A stretch of DNA of 64,000 nucleotides, taken from Pseudomonadota bacterium (GTDB lineage: Bacteria > Myxococcota_A > UBA796 > CAJQPC01). Below, one piece after another: positions 43,597-52,181 of the stretch. Position 1 is the first letter of the stretch. Each line of letters starts with the position of its first letter. The position numbers were made by a program, and so were the translations under genes. Below the pieces are notes generated by a model, which saw only the letters and a program-made list of their open reading frames with translations, made no database searches and was not told the DNA's origin. The DNA lies in contig JAAESX010000024.1 of the NCBI GenBank assembly GCA_024228935.1, forward strand, positions 88,705 through 152,704, given 5' to 3'.

Positions 43597-46500
43597 GGCG
43601 CTGGCTCCCGGCGTTGGCGGTCCGGCGGCCCGTCACGGTGCTGATGGGCTTCCTCGCCCTGCTCGTGACCGGGGTCATCGCCCTGGCGGACATCCCTCTG
43701 CAGATGATGCCGAGCGGCTTCGATCCGCCGTTCATGTGGGTCTGGGTCCCCTACAGCGACTCGACCCCGCTCGACACCGACCAGAAGATCGTGGCGCCGG
43801 TCCAGGAGCACCTCTCGACGGTCCCCGGGCTCAAGGGGATGGACAGCCTGGCGGGCACCGGCAGCGCCGAGTTCGGGCTCGAGTTCCACCAGGGCATGGA
43901 CCTGGACGAGGCCTACAACTCCGTCGTCGACCGCATGGAGCGGGCGATGGCCGACCTGCCCGAGGACGCCGACGGGTACGGCATCTGGCGCTTCGACCCC
44001 GACGACGAGCCCATCATCTGGGCGGGTGCGTCCATCCCGGATGAGATCGAGGACGCCCACCCGGTCATGATCGACATCGTCCAGAAGCGCCTGGAGCGGG
44101 CGCCGGGCGTCGCCAAGGTCGAGATCTGGGGCGTCGACGAGAAGGTCGTCTGGATCGACTTCGACCGGGACGCGCTGTTCTCCCACGGCGTGAACCTGTA
44201 CGAGCTGATGGGGACGCTGCGCACGGACAACTTCCAGCTGGCGTCGGGCCGGATCAATGACCGAGGCCAGGTCCGGTACGTCCGCAGCCTGGCCCGGTAC
44301 GAGTCGCTGGAGGAGCTGGCGCGGACCCCCGTCCGACCCGGCGTGGTGCTCGAGGACATCGCTGAGATCCACTACCGGGTCGAGCCCAGCGCCTCGATCT
44401 GGCACCTGGACGGCAAAGAGTCCGCGGGGCTGGGCATCACGAAGGAGTCCACCGCGAACACGGTCGAGGTCGCCGCCGCCGTGCGCGAGGCCTTCGCCGA
44501 GCTCGAGGCCGAGCCGCGCATCCAGGGCGTCGCGTTCACCACGTTCTTCGACCAGGGCGAGCTGATCGAGGAGTCGATCGACAACCTCACGAAGACCGCG
44601 CTCCAGGGCGGCCTGTTCGCCGTGATCATCCTGTTCATCTTCCTGCGGGAGATCCGGATGACGCTGCTGATCGCGGCCTCGATCCCGCTCTCGCTGATGA
44701 TGACGGTGACCGTCCTGTACTTCATGGGCGGCAGCCTGAACCTGCTGTCGCTGATGGGCCTGATGATCGCGGTCGGCATGGTCGTGGACAACGCGATCGT
44801 GGTGGTCGAGACGATCTACCGAAGACGCCAGGCCGCTCGAACACCGTCCGAAGCGGCCATCGACGGGACGGCCGAGGTGAACCTCGCCATCACCCTGTCC
44901 ACGCTGACGACGATGGTCGTGTTCCTGCCGCTCATCCTCATGAGCAACGACGCGATGTTCAGCTTCTTCATGGGGGCGCTCGGCTTCCCCGTGGTGTTCG
45001 CGCTCGCGGCCTCGCTCATCGTGGCGCTGGTCTTCACGCCGCTGTCGACCGTGTACCTGAAGGACACGGCCGTGAAGCCCGACCCCGCATGGATCACCTG
45101 GCTGGCGACCCGGTACGCCCGCGGCCTTCGCTGGGTCCTGTCCCACCGGTTCGACACCGCGGTCGGGGTCCTGATCCTGCTGGTGGCGACGGTCGTGGTG
45201 CCGTTCGAGGCCGTGGGCTGCACCGACCAGGCCGACGGCGCCTGGGACGACTTCGACATCCGCTTCGAGATGAGCCCGACCTTCGGGTACGACGACCGCG
45301 TCGACGCCCTGAAGGCCATGGAGGACACGATCCTCGAGCACCAGGACGAGTGGCACGTCCGCGTCTTCCGGACCCGTCTGCGGTCGGGGAACACCCAAGG
45401 CTCCATCACCGTCTACCTGGACGAGGGCATCGAGGACGAACAGCGCGAGGACATCCGCGAGGTGGTCCTGGCGGCCATGCCCGAGCAGGCCGGCGTCCGC
45501 GTCTGGTCAGGCCGGGGAGGCGCCGGTACACACGGCAAGAACATCGTCGACATCTACCTCGAGGGCGAGGACCCCCAGGTCCTGCTCGCGCTCTCGGACG
45601 AGGTCCTGAGGCGTGCGCGCACCGGCGATGGCGTGCTCAGCGCCGAGTTGGGGCTCAAGGAGGACGGCACCGACGAGATCCGGCTGAACGTCGATCGAGA
45701 CGCGGTCGGGCGCTACGGCATCTCGGCCAGCTCGATCGGCCAGACGCTGGCGTTCGCGATGCGCGGCAGCCAGCTGCCCGACTTCCGTGACGGCGACCGG
45801 GACGTGACCGTCTACTCGCGCTTCCGGTACGAGGATCGCCAGGACCTGGAGACGCTGCTCGACTTCCCGCTGTGGAGCCCGACGACCCAGTCCCAGATCC
45901 CGCTCCGAGCCCTGACCGAGGCCGAGGTCGGCAAGGGCTTCGGCACCATCTACCGGAGCGAGGGGCGCACGCAACTCCCCATCTCGATCGAGTTCGAGGA
46001 GGGCATCGAGGTCTTCGACGCGTACGGGCGCCTGGGCGTCGCGATGGGCGGCCTGGAGCTGCCTCGCGGGTACGAGTGGACCAGCGGCGGACGCATGGAG
46101 GACCTGTTCGAGAACGACCAGGCGCGCAACCTGGCGCTCCTGCTGTCGGTCACGTTCGTCTTCCTCATCATGGGCGTGCTCTTCGAGAGCTGGCTGTTGC
46201 CCATGGCCATCATCACCACCATCCCGATGGCGCTGTTCGGCGTGTACTGGACGCTGTACCTGACCGACACACCGCTGGACGTGATGGGCGGCGTCGGCCT
46301 GGTCATCCTGGTGGGCGTCGTCGTGAACAACGGGATCGTCCTGATCGACCTCGTGACCCAGCTACGGGCTCAAGGGATGACACGGGACGAGGCGCTCATC
46401 ACAGCCGGCGAGCGCCGCCTGCGTCCCATCCTGATGACCGCCATGACGACCATCGTCGGGCTGCTCCCGATGGCCGTCGGAAGCAGCACTTTCGTCGGCA

Positions 46501-46667
46501 TCCCGTACGCGCCGCTGGGCCGGGTCGTGGCCGGCGGCATCGCGGCGGCGACGGTGCTGACGCTCTTCTTCGTCCCCTTCCTGTACGCGACGCTGGACGA
46601 GCTGCGGTCCTTCTGGACGCGACTCGTCGGTTACGCCTTGCACTCGCCGTCTGCGGAGACCTCGTGA
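43593..46667 (+). CDS. RND efflux permease subunit 2
   Basis: A 1024-residue RND exporter starting at GTG 43593 within the stop of subunit 1. TM1 is RRPVTVLMGFLALLVTGVIA. The porter loop begins DIPLQMMPSGFDPPFMWVWV. The TM4 relay helix is GLMIAVGMVVDNAIVVVETI, and C-terminal TMs include LALLLSVTFVFLIMGVLFES and VGLVILVGVVVNNGIVLIDL. In the second porter loop, a Cys (FEAVGCTDQADGAWDDFDIR) lies right after a membrane segment. The two permeases are divergent in sequence, so this is a two-pump system rather than a recent duplication. Substrates (drugs, metals or lipids) cannot be told; the adaptor's acidic insert makes cations worth testing. Confidence 0.94.
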   Translation: MRRWLPALAVRRPVTVLMGFLALLVTGVIALADIPLQMMPSGFDPPFMWVWVPYSDSTPLDTDQKIVAPVQEHLSTVPGLKGMDSLAGTGSAEFGLEFHQGMDLDEAYNSVVDRMERAMADLPEDADGYGIWRFDPDDEPIIWAGASIPDEIEDAHPVMIDIVQKRLERAPGVAKVEIWGVDEKVVWIDFDRDALFSHGVNLYELMGTLRTDNFQLASGRINDRGQVRYVRSLARYESLEELARTPVRPGVVLEDIAEIHYRVEPSASIWHLDGKESAGLGITKESTANTVEVAAAVREAFAELEAEPRIQGVAFTTFFDQGELIEESIDNLTKTALQGGLFAVIILFIFLREIRMTLLIAASIPLSLMMTVTVLYFMGGSLNLLSLMGLMIAVGMVVDNAIVVVETIYRRRQAARTPSEAAIDGTAEVNLAITLSTLTTMVVFLPLILMSNDAMFSFFMGALGFPVVFALAASLIVALVFTPLSTVYLKDTAVKPDPAWITWLATRYARGLRWVLSHRFDTAVGVLILLVATVVVPFEAVGCTDQADGAWDDFDIRFEMSPTFGYDDRVDALKAMEDTILEHQDEWHVRVFRTRLRSGNTQGSITVYLDEGIEDEQREDIREVVLAAMPEQAGVRVWSGRGGAGTHGKNIVDIYLEGEDPQVLLALSDEVLRRARTGDGVLSAELGLKEDGTDEIRLNVDRDAVGRYGISASSIGQTLAFAMRGSQLPDFRDGDRDVTVYSRFRYEDRQDLETLLDFPLWSPTTQSQIPLRALTEAEVGKGFGTIYRSEGRTQLPISIEFEEGIEVFDAYGRLGVAMGGLELPRGYEWTSGGRMEDLFENDQARNLALLLSVTFVFLIMGVLFESWLLPMAIITTIPMALFGVYWTLYLTDTPLDVMGGVGLVILVGVVVNNGIVLIDLVTQLRAQGMTRDEALITAGERRLRPILMTAMTTIVGLLPMAVGSSTFVGIPYAPLGRVVAGGIAAATVLTLFFVPFLYATLDELRSFWTRLVGYALHSPSAETS

Positions 46668-48094
46668 CCCTTCTCCCACTGCTGCTCGCGGCCGAAGCCC
46701 AGCCGCTCTCGTACGAGCAGGCGCTCGCCCTGGCCATCGAGGCGAACCCCGACGTGGCGATGGCCCAGATGGACGCCCAGGCCGCCGAGTCTCGCGTCAT
46801 GTCGGCCCAGTCCGTGTGGGACCCGTACCTGACGGCGAACCTGGGGCGGGCGTACAACCTGTCCGAGCAGCGCGCCGACTTCGGCTTCTACTACGAGCTC
46901 GAGACCACCTCGCTCATGTGGTCGAGCCAGCTCGCCCAGACACTCCCCACCGGCACGAGCTGGTCGCTGGACTGGCAGAACAGCAGCCAGGACGTGGGGG
47001 TCCAGCTCGAAGCGGACAACCTGTTCGAGGTCGAGGACTTCGCGTCGGGCTCCAGCTCGCTGACGGCGAGCGTGACCCAGCAGGTCCTGAAGGGCCACCG
47101 CATGGCCTACAACCTCCAGGCCATCAACTCGGCCAAGGCCTCGCTGACCATCGCCGAGGCCTCGGTCGAGCAGCAGCGCCAGACCGTGCTGTCCGAGGTC
47201 GCCTCGGCCTACTGGGACCTGGTCTACGCGGGTGAGGCGCTGGCCACGGCCCGCGAAGCCGTCGACGTCGCGCAGGAGGAGCAGCGCATCGTCGCCGCCC
47301 AGCTCGACGCCGGGAACATGGCGCCGGTCGAGCTCACGCGCGTGCAGGCTGCGGTCGCGCAGACCCAGCTGGCGCTGATCGAGTCGGACAACCTGCACCA
47401 GGCCGCCAGCTACCGGCTGTCCACGCTCCTGGCGATGGACGGGACGCCGCTCGAGCCGACGACCGAGCCCGGCGACATCCCGACGCTCGACCTGGACCTG
47501 GGCCGGGCCATCGAGGCGACGCTCGCGGGCAACCCGGGCATCAAGGTCCAGGAGGCGCTGGTCGCGAACGCCGAGGCGAACCTGGCGTCCGCGAAGCACG
47601 GACGACTGCCCACGCTGTCCGTCACCGGCTCGGCGGGCTGGCGCGGCTACGACGACGAGGTCGGTGGCGGCTACTCGGCGGCGCGCTCCGAGGTCTTCGG
47701 CCGACAGTTCCCGACCCGGTACGTCGGGGCCGACCTGTCCGTGCCGCTGCTGAACCGAGCGGCTCGCGGCGAGATGAACGCCCAGGCCGCCGAGACGATG
47801 TCGGCGGAGTACCAGCTGCAGCAGCTGGAGCAGACGCTGTCCGAGCAGGTCGCTGGCCTGGTCCGTGACCTGGAGACGGCGACGCGACGGCTCGAGCTGG
47901 CCGAGCTGAACCTGCGGCTGGCCGAGGAGACGCTGGCGGCCGAGAAGGCGCTGCAGAACGCCGGTCGAGCGATCCAGAAGGACATCCTGGCCGCGCAGCG
48001 CGAGCGGGACGCGGCTCGGGTCGAGGTCGTGAAGGCGCGGACGGACTTCCAGAAGTCGCTGGTGACGCTCGAGGGGCTGCAGGGGCGGCTCTAG
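46664..48094 (+). CDS. Outer-membrane efflux channel (TolC family)
   Basis: A 476-residue outer-membrane factor starting at GTG 46664 inside the stop of permease 2. MTLLPLLLAAEAQP is a very short signal with an Ala-x-Ala site. Two structural repeats of long helices are visible: LSYEQALALAIEANPDVAMA opens repeat 1, and LDLDLGRAIEATLAGNPGIK opens repeat 2. The second ends in a Leu/Glu-rich coiled stretch (ATRRLELAELNLRLAEETLA). Beta-strand pieces with aromatic ends (LTANLGRAYNLSEQ, SLTASVTQQVLKG) fit the barrel. It completes the tripartite system. A GC-rich hairpin follows the stop by 28 nt and probably terminates the operon. Confidence 0.94.
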   Translation: MTLLPLLLAAEAQPLSYEQALALAIEANPDVAMAQMDAQAAESRVMSAQSVWDPYLTANLGRAYNLSEQRADFGFYYELETTSLMWSSQLAQTLPTGTSWSLDWQNSSQDVGVQLEADNLFEVEDFASGSSSLTASVTQQVLKGHRMAYNLQAINSAKASLTIAEASVEQQRQTVLSEVASAYWDLVYAGEALATAREAVDVAQEEQRIVAAQLDAGNMAPVELTRVQAAVAQTQLALIESDNLHQAASYRLSTLLAMDGTPLEPTTEPGDIPTLDLDLGRAIEATLAGNPGIKVQEALVANAEANLASAKHGRLPTLSVTGSAGWRGYDDEVGGGYSAARSEVFGRQFPTRYVGADLSVPLLNRAARGEMNAQAAETMSAEYQLQQLEQTLSEQVAGLVRDLETATRRLELAELNLRLAEETLAAEKALQNAGRAIQKDILAAQRERDAARVEVVKARTDFQKSLVTLEGLQGRL

Positions 48095-48122
48095 GCTGAG
48101 GGGCCGAGGCTGACGGTCAGGT

Positions 48123-48152
48123 GGGACGCCGGGCCTGCGAGTCGGCGTGCCC
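48123..48152 (+). terminator. Probable terminator of the efflux operon
   Basis: GGGACGCCG (48123-48131) pairs with CGGCGT-G-CCC (48143-48152), with one bulged G. The stem lies 28 nt after the channel gene's stop. No T run follows, which is common in very GC-rich genomes. Confidence 0.55.
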
Positions 48153-48176
48153 TCCGCGGAACACGGACCGGCCGCT

Positions 48177-48686
48177 TCACCTCAGCAGCCCGGCCAGCAT
48201 CGCGTCGATACGCCGCAGGTCGTCTTGCAGGTCGGGCCGCCGCATGAGCGTCATCGCAGTGAAGACCTCGGCGCCGCTTCCCTTCGCGATGCGGAAGTGG
48301 TTCTTGCCCGCGTTCGTCCGTCGGCCCCGCTCCCAGCCTTCGGCGAGGTTCAGCACCAGGCTGTCAGCCGCCCGAACCGACTGGTCCTTGAGGTGGGCCC
48401 GGCCCCGGGGCCAGGTCATGTCGAGGACCGCCTCGTTCACATGGAGGGCGAGCTTGAAGACTTCGAGTTTCTCGAAGTTGAAGTAGCGACGAGGCCCCGG
48501 AGGAACCGAAGGAGAGACCGGCAGCGCCGGGCACCGAGACTCGATGGCTCGGACCTCGAACCTCGAACCTCGAACAACCGAGAATCGAGAATCGAGAACC
48601 GAGAACCGAGAATCGAGCAATCGACCGTCGCGGACACCGTCCGCGATGGGGGCGAAAGCCTTGGTCGCGGCGTCAGCCGTGGCCAA
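48177..48686 (-). CDS. Four-helix-bundle (IVP/S23-like) protein, start uncertain
   Basis: The C-terminal 105 residues match the S23/IVP four-helix-bundle family often encoded in 23S rRNA intervening sequences: YFNFEKLEVFKLALHVNEAV, LKDQSVRAADSLVLNLAEGW and GKNHFRIAKGSGAEVFTAM. This copy is not in an rRNA gene. The frame is open to ATG 48686, but that codon falls in a 13-bp-stem hairpin. Residues 25-45 are translated heptamer repeats (LLDSRFSVLDSRFSVV), so the true start may be a later TTG near 48620. Proteins of this family are also the Avd accessory subunit of diversity-generating retroelements, but no reverse transcriptase is nearby. Function unknown. Confidence 0.75.
   Translation of the reverse strand: MATADAATKAFAPIADGVRDGRLLDSRFSVLDSRFSVVRGSRFEVRAIESRCPALPVSPSVPPGPRRYFNFEKLEVFKLALHVNEAVLDMTWPRGRAHLKDQSVRAADSLVLNLAEGWERGRRTNAGKNHFRIAKGSGAEVFTAMTLMRRPDLQDDLRRIDAMLAGLLR
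48553..48623. repeat. Heptamer tandem repeats (ACCTCGA and AGAAYCG)
   Basis: Three ACCTCGA units (48553-48573) are followed by five AGAAYCG units (48581-48615) and degenerate copies. The 7-bp period would shift reading frames on slippage. The repeats overlap the N-terminal part of the four-helix-bundle frame and look like part of that element. Confidence 0.85.
48628..48646. repeat. Short perfect hairpin TCGCGGAC-ACC-GTCCGCGA
   Basis: An 8-bp perfect inverted repeat with a 3-nt loop sits between the heptamer repeats and the larger hairpin at 48659-48688. It could be a boundary structure of the repeat element or part of a double terminator on the minus strand. Confidence 0.6.
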
Positions 48687-48688
48687 GG
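48659..48688 (-). terminator. Stable 13-bp hairpin after the minus-strand membrane protein gene
   Basis: CCTTGGTCGCGGC and GCCGTGGCCAAGG form a 13-bp stem (two G-T wobbles) with a GTCA loop. On the minus strand it lies 26 nt past the stop at 48715 and is followed by CTTTCG, so it may end that transcript. It also covers the farthest possible start codon of the four-helix-bundle gene. Confidence 0.55.
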
Positions 48689-48714
48689 ACGTACGGCAGT
48701 CGAGCCGTCGAGAC

Positions 48715-49353
48715 CTAAGCCGGGTCCACCAGCCTCAACACCCCACCAACCCGCGCCGTCGTCCCCACCTCGACCGACCGCGTCGTGCCCTGCGGGTCCT
48801 TCACGATCAGCGAGAGCATCTCGCCGTCCCGCTCCGTCCCGGCGTACATCGCGTGCTCGGAGACGAAGACGCTGACGTCGACCAGCGCGTCCTCGACCGC
48901 CTCGGGAGACATCCGCTCGACGTAGACCAAAGCGTCCGAGCCCATGACCTGGCGGGCCTCGCCCCCGGTCAGGAACAGCTCGCGGTACTCGTGCAGGTCC
49001 GCGTGCTGGATGGCGGTGTAGACCATGCGGCCCAGCTCGTCGTCCGCAACGGGAGAGGGGCGCTCGGCCCGCGCGGGTCTCTTCCGCGCGGCCGGCTGCA
49101 GCAGGCGCAGCGACAGCCAGAGCACCAGCAGGCCAACGATCGCCGCCATGTACCAGCGGTCCCGTCCGGACTCCTCGCCGCTCCGGTCGCGCTTCTTCTT
49201 CCCGCTCCGCCGCACCTTGACCGGCAAGGGCTCCGCAGCGGGCTCCTCGACGCCGGAATCGCCGGTGTCGGCCACCTCTTCGACAGGCGCGGGCTCGCCG
49301 AGGACGTCGTCCTGGGCGAAGGCCGGCAGCAACAGCAGGAAGAGCGCCATCAT
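48715..49353 (-). CDS. Exported single-pass membrane protein of unknown function
   Basis: A 212-residue protein with two ATGs at the start. MMALFLLLLPAFAQDDV is a short signal sequence. A proline/acidic linker leads to a basic patch (VKVRRSGKKKRDRSGEESGR) and one transmembrane helix (WYMAAIVGLLVLWLSLRLLQ). A C-terminal cytoplasmic domain of about 100 residues (DDELGRMVYTAIQHADLHEY, DVSVFVSEHAMYAGTERDGE) is unrecognised. The gene ends 26 nt before a stable hairpin. It lies 12 bp downstream of rsmB on the same strand, so co-transcription is likely. Role unknown. Confidence 0.8.
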   Translation of the reverse strand: MMALFLLLLPAFAQDDVLGEPAPVEEVADTGDSGVEEPAAEPLPVKVRRSGKKKRDRSGEESGRDRWYMAAIVGLLVLWLSLRLLQPAARKRPARAERPSPVADDELGRMVYTAIQHADLHEYRELFLTGGEARQVMGSDALVYVERMSPEAVEDALVDVSVFVSEHAMYAGTERDGEMLSLIVKDPQGTTRSVEVGTTARVGGVLRLVDPA

Positions 49354-49365
49354 GGCCCGCCGAGT

Positions 49366-50514
49366 CTACCGAATCCGGTGTACGACGGCGCCGAAGAACG
49401 CGTCGGTGCCGTGCACGGCCGTCTCGAGGTCGAGGACATCGCCGCCGAGCGCCTCGGCCCCCTCCCCCAGGACGTCTCCGAGCGGCAGGGCACGGAAGTC
49501 CGCGTTGCGCGACAGGAAGCCCTCGACGGCGCCGCGGTTCTCCACGTGGAGCGCGGAACAGGTCGCGTGGATCAGGCGTCCCCCGACCTCGACGTGCTCA
49601 GCCGCCGCGTCCAGGATCGAGGCCTGGAGCCGCACGCGCTCGGCGAGCCAGTCGGGCGTGAGCCGCCAGCGGAGCGCCGGGTCGCGACGCAGCGTTCCGG
49701 TGCTGGTGCACGGCGCGTCGACCAACACCCTCGCGGCGCGCGGCAGGTCCGCGTGGTCCATGACCTCGAGCGGAAGGCCAGCCCGTGCCGCCCGTCTCCG
49801 AGCTTCCTCCAAGGCTCTCGGCCGGACGTCCGCGGCGAGCACGCGGACACCGGGATGCGCTGCCAGGACCGCCAGCGACTTCCCCCCGGCGCCGGCACAC
49901 CAGTCGATGACGGTGGAGCCCGGGGTGGGCAGGACGAGCTCCGCCACCAGCTGGCTGCCCTCGTCCTGCACCTCGGCCCCCGACAGCGTGCGCACGTCCA
50001 CGCGCTCGAACCGGATCCCGCGCGGAGACCATCGGGTGGGCTCGCCACCCCAGCGCACGGCCAGCGCGTCCCTGGCGTCCGCGTCGACCCGCACGGTGAC
50101 GCCGGCGCGGCCATGCAGACCCGCGACGAAGCGTGTCGCTCGTGACAGGTCGCCGACCTCGCGCAGGAGCCAGACCGGCACGCTGCCGACTCGCGCCAGG
50201 CGCTCCCATGGGTCGTCGGGCAGGGACGGGGCCCACTCGCCGCGAAGCCACTGGACCAGTCGTCCCCAGCGCACCTCGACCGGCCCGTCGCCGAGCAGGT
50301 CCTGACGTCGGACGACCGTGTAGGTGAGCTCCCGGACCATCCGGCGGGTCTTCGAGCCCATCCAGCGCGCCTTCCGAAACGCCGCCTCGATCCGAGGGCC
50401 GGCGCCCGGGTCGCCCCAGACCTCTTCGAGCAGCTCGACGGCGAAGCGTCCCGCCCGACCGTGCTGGAGCGCATTCAGAGCGCGCGGGTCGACTTCTGGC
50501 AGCGGCGGGATCAC
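49366..50514 (-). CDS. rsmB: 16S rRNA (cytosine-C5) methyltransferase of the RsmB/NOP2 family
   Basis: A 382-residue protein. I chose GTG 50514 (MIPPLPEVDPRALN); GTG 50529 adds five residues. An N-terminal NusB-like helical region (residues 10-130, for example RWMGSKTRRMVRELTYTVVR) precedes the Rossmann domain. The SAM motif is STVIDWCAGAGGKSLAVLA. Motif IV is LVDAPCTSTGTLRRDPALRW with the product-releasing Cys, and motif VI is IHATCSALHVENRGAVEGFL with the nucleophilic Cys. NOP2/RsmB proteins make m5C in rRNA; RsmB methylates C967 of 16S rRNA in E. coli. The exact target base here is inferred from architecture. Divergent from the zinc-ribbon TPR gene. Confidence 0.88.
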   Translation of the reverse strand: MIPPLPEVDPRALNALQHGRAGRFAVELLEEVWGDPGAGPRIEAAFRKARWMGSKTRRMVRELTYTVVRRQDLLGDGPVEVRWGRLVQWLRGEWAPSLPDDPWERLARVGSVPVWLLREVGDLSRATRFVAGLHGRAGVTVRVDADARDALAVRWGGEPTRWSPRGIRFERVDVRTLSGAEVQDEGSQLVAELVLPTPGSTVIDWCAGAGGKSLAVLAAHPGVRVLAADVRPRALEEARRRAARAGLPLEVMDHADLPRAARVLVDAPCTSTGTLRRDPALRWRLTPDWLAERVRLQASILDAAAEHVEVGGRLIHATCSALHVENRGAVEGFLSRNADFRALPLGDVLGEGAEALGGDVLDLETAVHGTDAFFGAVVHRIR

Positions 50515-50556
50515 CGCCCGGGGGTACACTGGGCGCCCGCTGACGTCCAGGAATCG

Positions 50557-51522
50557 ATGGTCGACACCTGTCCGAAATGCCGCAAGGGCACGCTGCACTG
50601 GGACACCCGGCGTCTGCGCGATCACCCCGTGGACATCTACGCGTGCGGTCGCTGCCAGCACGCTGTGGCCGAAGAGGACTGGACGGTCCCGCTCCACCCG
50701 CCCGAGGCTGGCTGCTGCCGCAACTGCGGAGGCCACCGCCGGTCGAACACCTGCACCCAGTGCGGACTGACCGCGGTCGAGGACGCCGAGGTCCACCAGG
50801 AGCTCCGCGCGCTGATCGACCCGAACCTCGACCTGCTCTCGGCCGCGCTCTCGGCCGAGGAGGGGGGCCGGAAGCTCCTGGCCCTGAAGCTCGCCACCGC
50901 CGCGTGCCTGGACGGGTCGAACCGCAGCCCGGCGCGGCTGCTCCGCCTGTCGATCCTGCAGGACCTGGGGGAGCTCGGGGCCGCGCTGTCCGACTGCAAG
51001 CACTGGATCCGTGGCGAGGGCGCGAGGTCGTCGGTCGCCTGGGCGGTGTACGGCGAGATGCTGCTGAACAACCTGCGTCAGGGCGAGGCCACCGAAGCGT
51101 TCCGGGTGGCGCTCGAGCTGGACCCCGAGGACCAGATGACGCGGGCGAGCCTCAGCAAGCACCTGTACGCGATGGGCCGGTTCGCGCAGGCGCGCCAGGG
51201 CGCCGAGAGCGTGCTGGCCGCGAAGCCGGGGGGCCGGGCCGAGCGGCTCGCCGTCGGCGTCATGGCCCGGTACGCCGAGCACCTGATGCGCCAGGGCGAC
51301 GTCGTCGCGGTCCGAAACGTGCTGGACGCGCTGGGCGAGGAGATGCTCGACCTGAACGCCCGCCTGCTGGCGCTCGACGCCTGGCTCCACTGGAGCGAGG
51401 GCCACGCCGAAGCCGCCCGCGAGGCGCTGCAACAGGCCAACCGCCTGGACGCGGACGACCGCCTGGTGAACGAGCTGAAGGACGTCGTCGGCCTGAAGAG
51501 GTCCTGGTGGTCCTGGAACTGA
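50557..51522 (+). CDS. Zinc-ribbon TPR protein
   Basis: A 321-residue cytoplasmic protein from ATG 50557. Two zinc ribbons occupy the N-terminus: CPKC with ACGRCQHA (residues 4-31), then CCRNCGGH with CTQCGL (residues 49-70). The rest consists of TPR-like helical pairs (VYGEMLLNNLRQGEATEAFR, LELDPEDQMTRASLSKHLYA, LLALDAWLHWSEGHAEAARE), with canonical spacing of small and large residues. Such proteins act as protein-protein adaptors. The downstream hydrolase gene follows after 1 bp, so they are co-transcribed. Partner unknown. Confidence 0.85.
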   Translation: MVDTCPKCRKGTLHWDTRRLRDHPVDIYACGRCQHAVAEEDWTVPLHPPEAGCCRNCGGHRRSNTCTQCGLTAVEDAEVHQELRALIDPNLDLLSAALSAEEGGRKLLALKLATAACLDGSNRSPARLLRLSILQDLGELGAALSDCKHWIRGEGARSSVAWAVYGEMLLNNLRQGEATEAFRVALELDPEDQMTRASLSKHLYAMGRFAQARQGAESVLAAKPGGRAERLAVGVMARYAEHLMRQGDVVAVRNVLDALGEEMLDLNARLLALDAWLHWSEGHAEAAREALQQANRLDADDRLVNELKDVVGLKRSWWSWN

Positions 51523-51523
51523 C

Positions 51524-52162
51524 GTGATCGTCTGCCTGCCCGGGCTGTTGGGCGACCGCCGCATCTTCGAGCCGTTCCGCGCCGTGGCGTGGACCCGGCA
51601 CGACCTGCACCTGCTCGACCTGCCACCCGGGGCCCCACGCGAGGCCGCGGCCGCGCTGGAGCTCCCCCCAGGCCGACACCACCTGCTGACCGGAAGCTAC
51701 GGCGGCCTCGTCGCGCGCTGCCTGCCCCCAGAACGGATCGCGAGCATCGCCTGCGTCGCCACACTCCCGCACCCCTCGCTGTGTCCCCCGGGCATCCGCC
51801 GCACGACGCGCCTGCTGCGCCACACCCCCGCCCCGCTCGTCGAGGCGCTCTACCGCCGCCACCAGCGACGGAGCCTGGCCCTGGACGGCGTCCCGGACGA
51901 GCTCACGCTACGCAGCCTCGACAAGAGGACGCTCGTCCAGCGGCTCGATGGTGTGCTCGCGTGGGACCTGCCCCCGCCGCCTCTGGTCCCGACGCTCTGG
52001 CTCCTCGGGGCGACGGATCCGCAGGCGGCGTGGTCCGTGGCCGACGTGCTGGCGCACCGTCCGGACGTCGAGGTGGCCCACGTCCCGGGCGGGCACCGCC
52101 CCTACGCCAGCCACCCGGGGCCTCTGCTCACGCGCCTGGAGCGCTTCTGGGCGCTATCCTGA
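51524..52162 (+). CDS. Small alpha/beta hydrolase
   Basis: A 212-residue soluble protein from GTG 51524, one base after the upstream stop. MIVCLPGLLGDRRIFEPFRA gives the HG-like oxyanion position. HHLLTGSYGGLVARCLP is the nucleophile elbow (T-x-S-x-G with Ser), and VAHVPGGHRPYASHPGPLL holds the likely catalytic His near the end. WLLGATDPQAAWSVAD offers an acidic residue at the third position. It is shorter than typical hydrolases (about 260), lacking much of the cap. Substrate unknown; context with a TPR protein and an envelope lipoprotein is uninformative. Confidence 0.85.
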   Translation: MIVCLPGLLGDRRIFEPFRAVAWTRHDLHLLDLPPGAPREAAAALELPPGRHHLLTGSYGGLVARCLPPERIASIACVATLPHPSLCPPGIRRTTRLLRHTPAPLVEALYRRHQRRSLALDGVPDELTLRSLDKRTLVQRLDGVLAWDLPPPPLVPTLWLLGATDPQAAWSVADVLAHRPDVEVAHVPGGHRPYASHPGPLLTRLERFWALS

Positions 52163-52181
52163 CCGCTGGAGGGAACTTCAG

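Noticed and set aside
48177..48686. Diversity-generating retroelement, because the four-helix protein resembles the Avd accessory subunit
   Set aside because: No reverse transcriptase or template/variable repeat pair is nearby. The IVP/S23 group is the better match.
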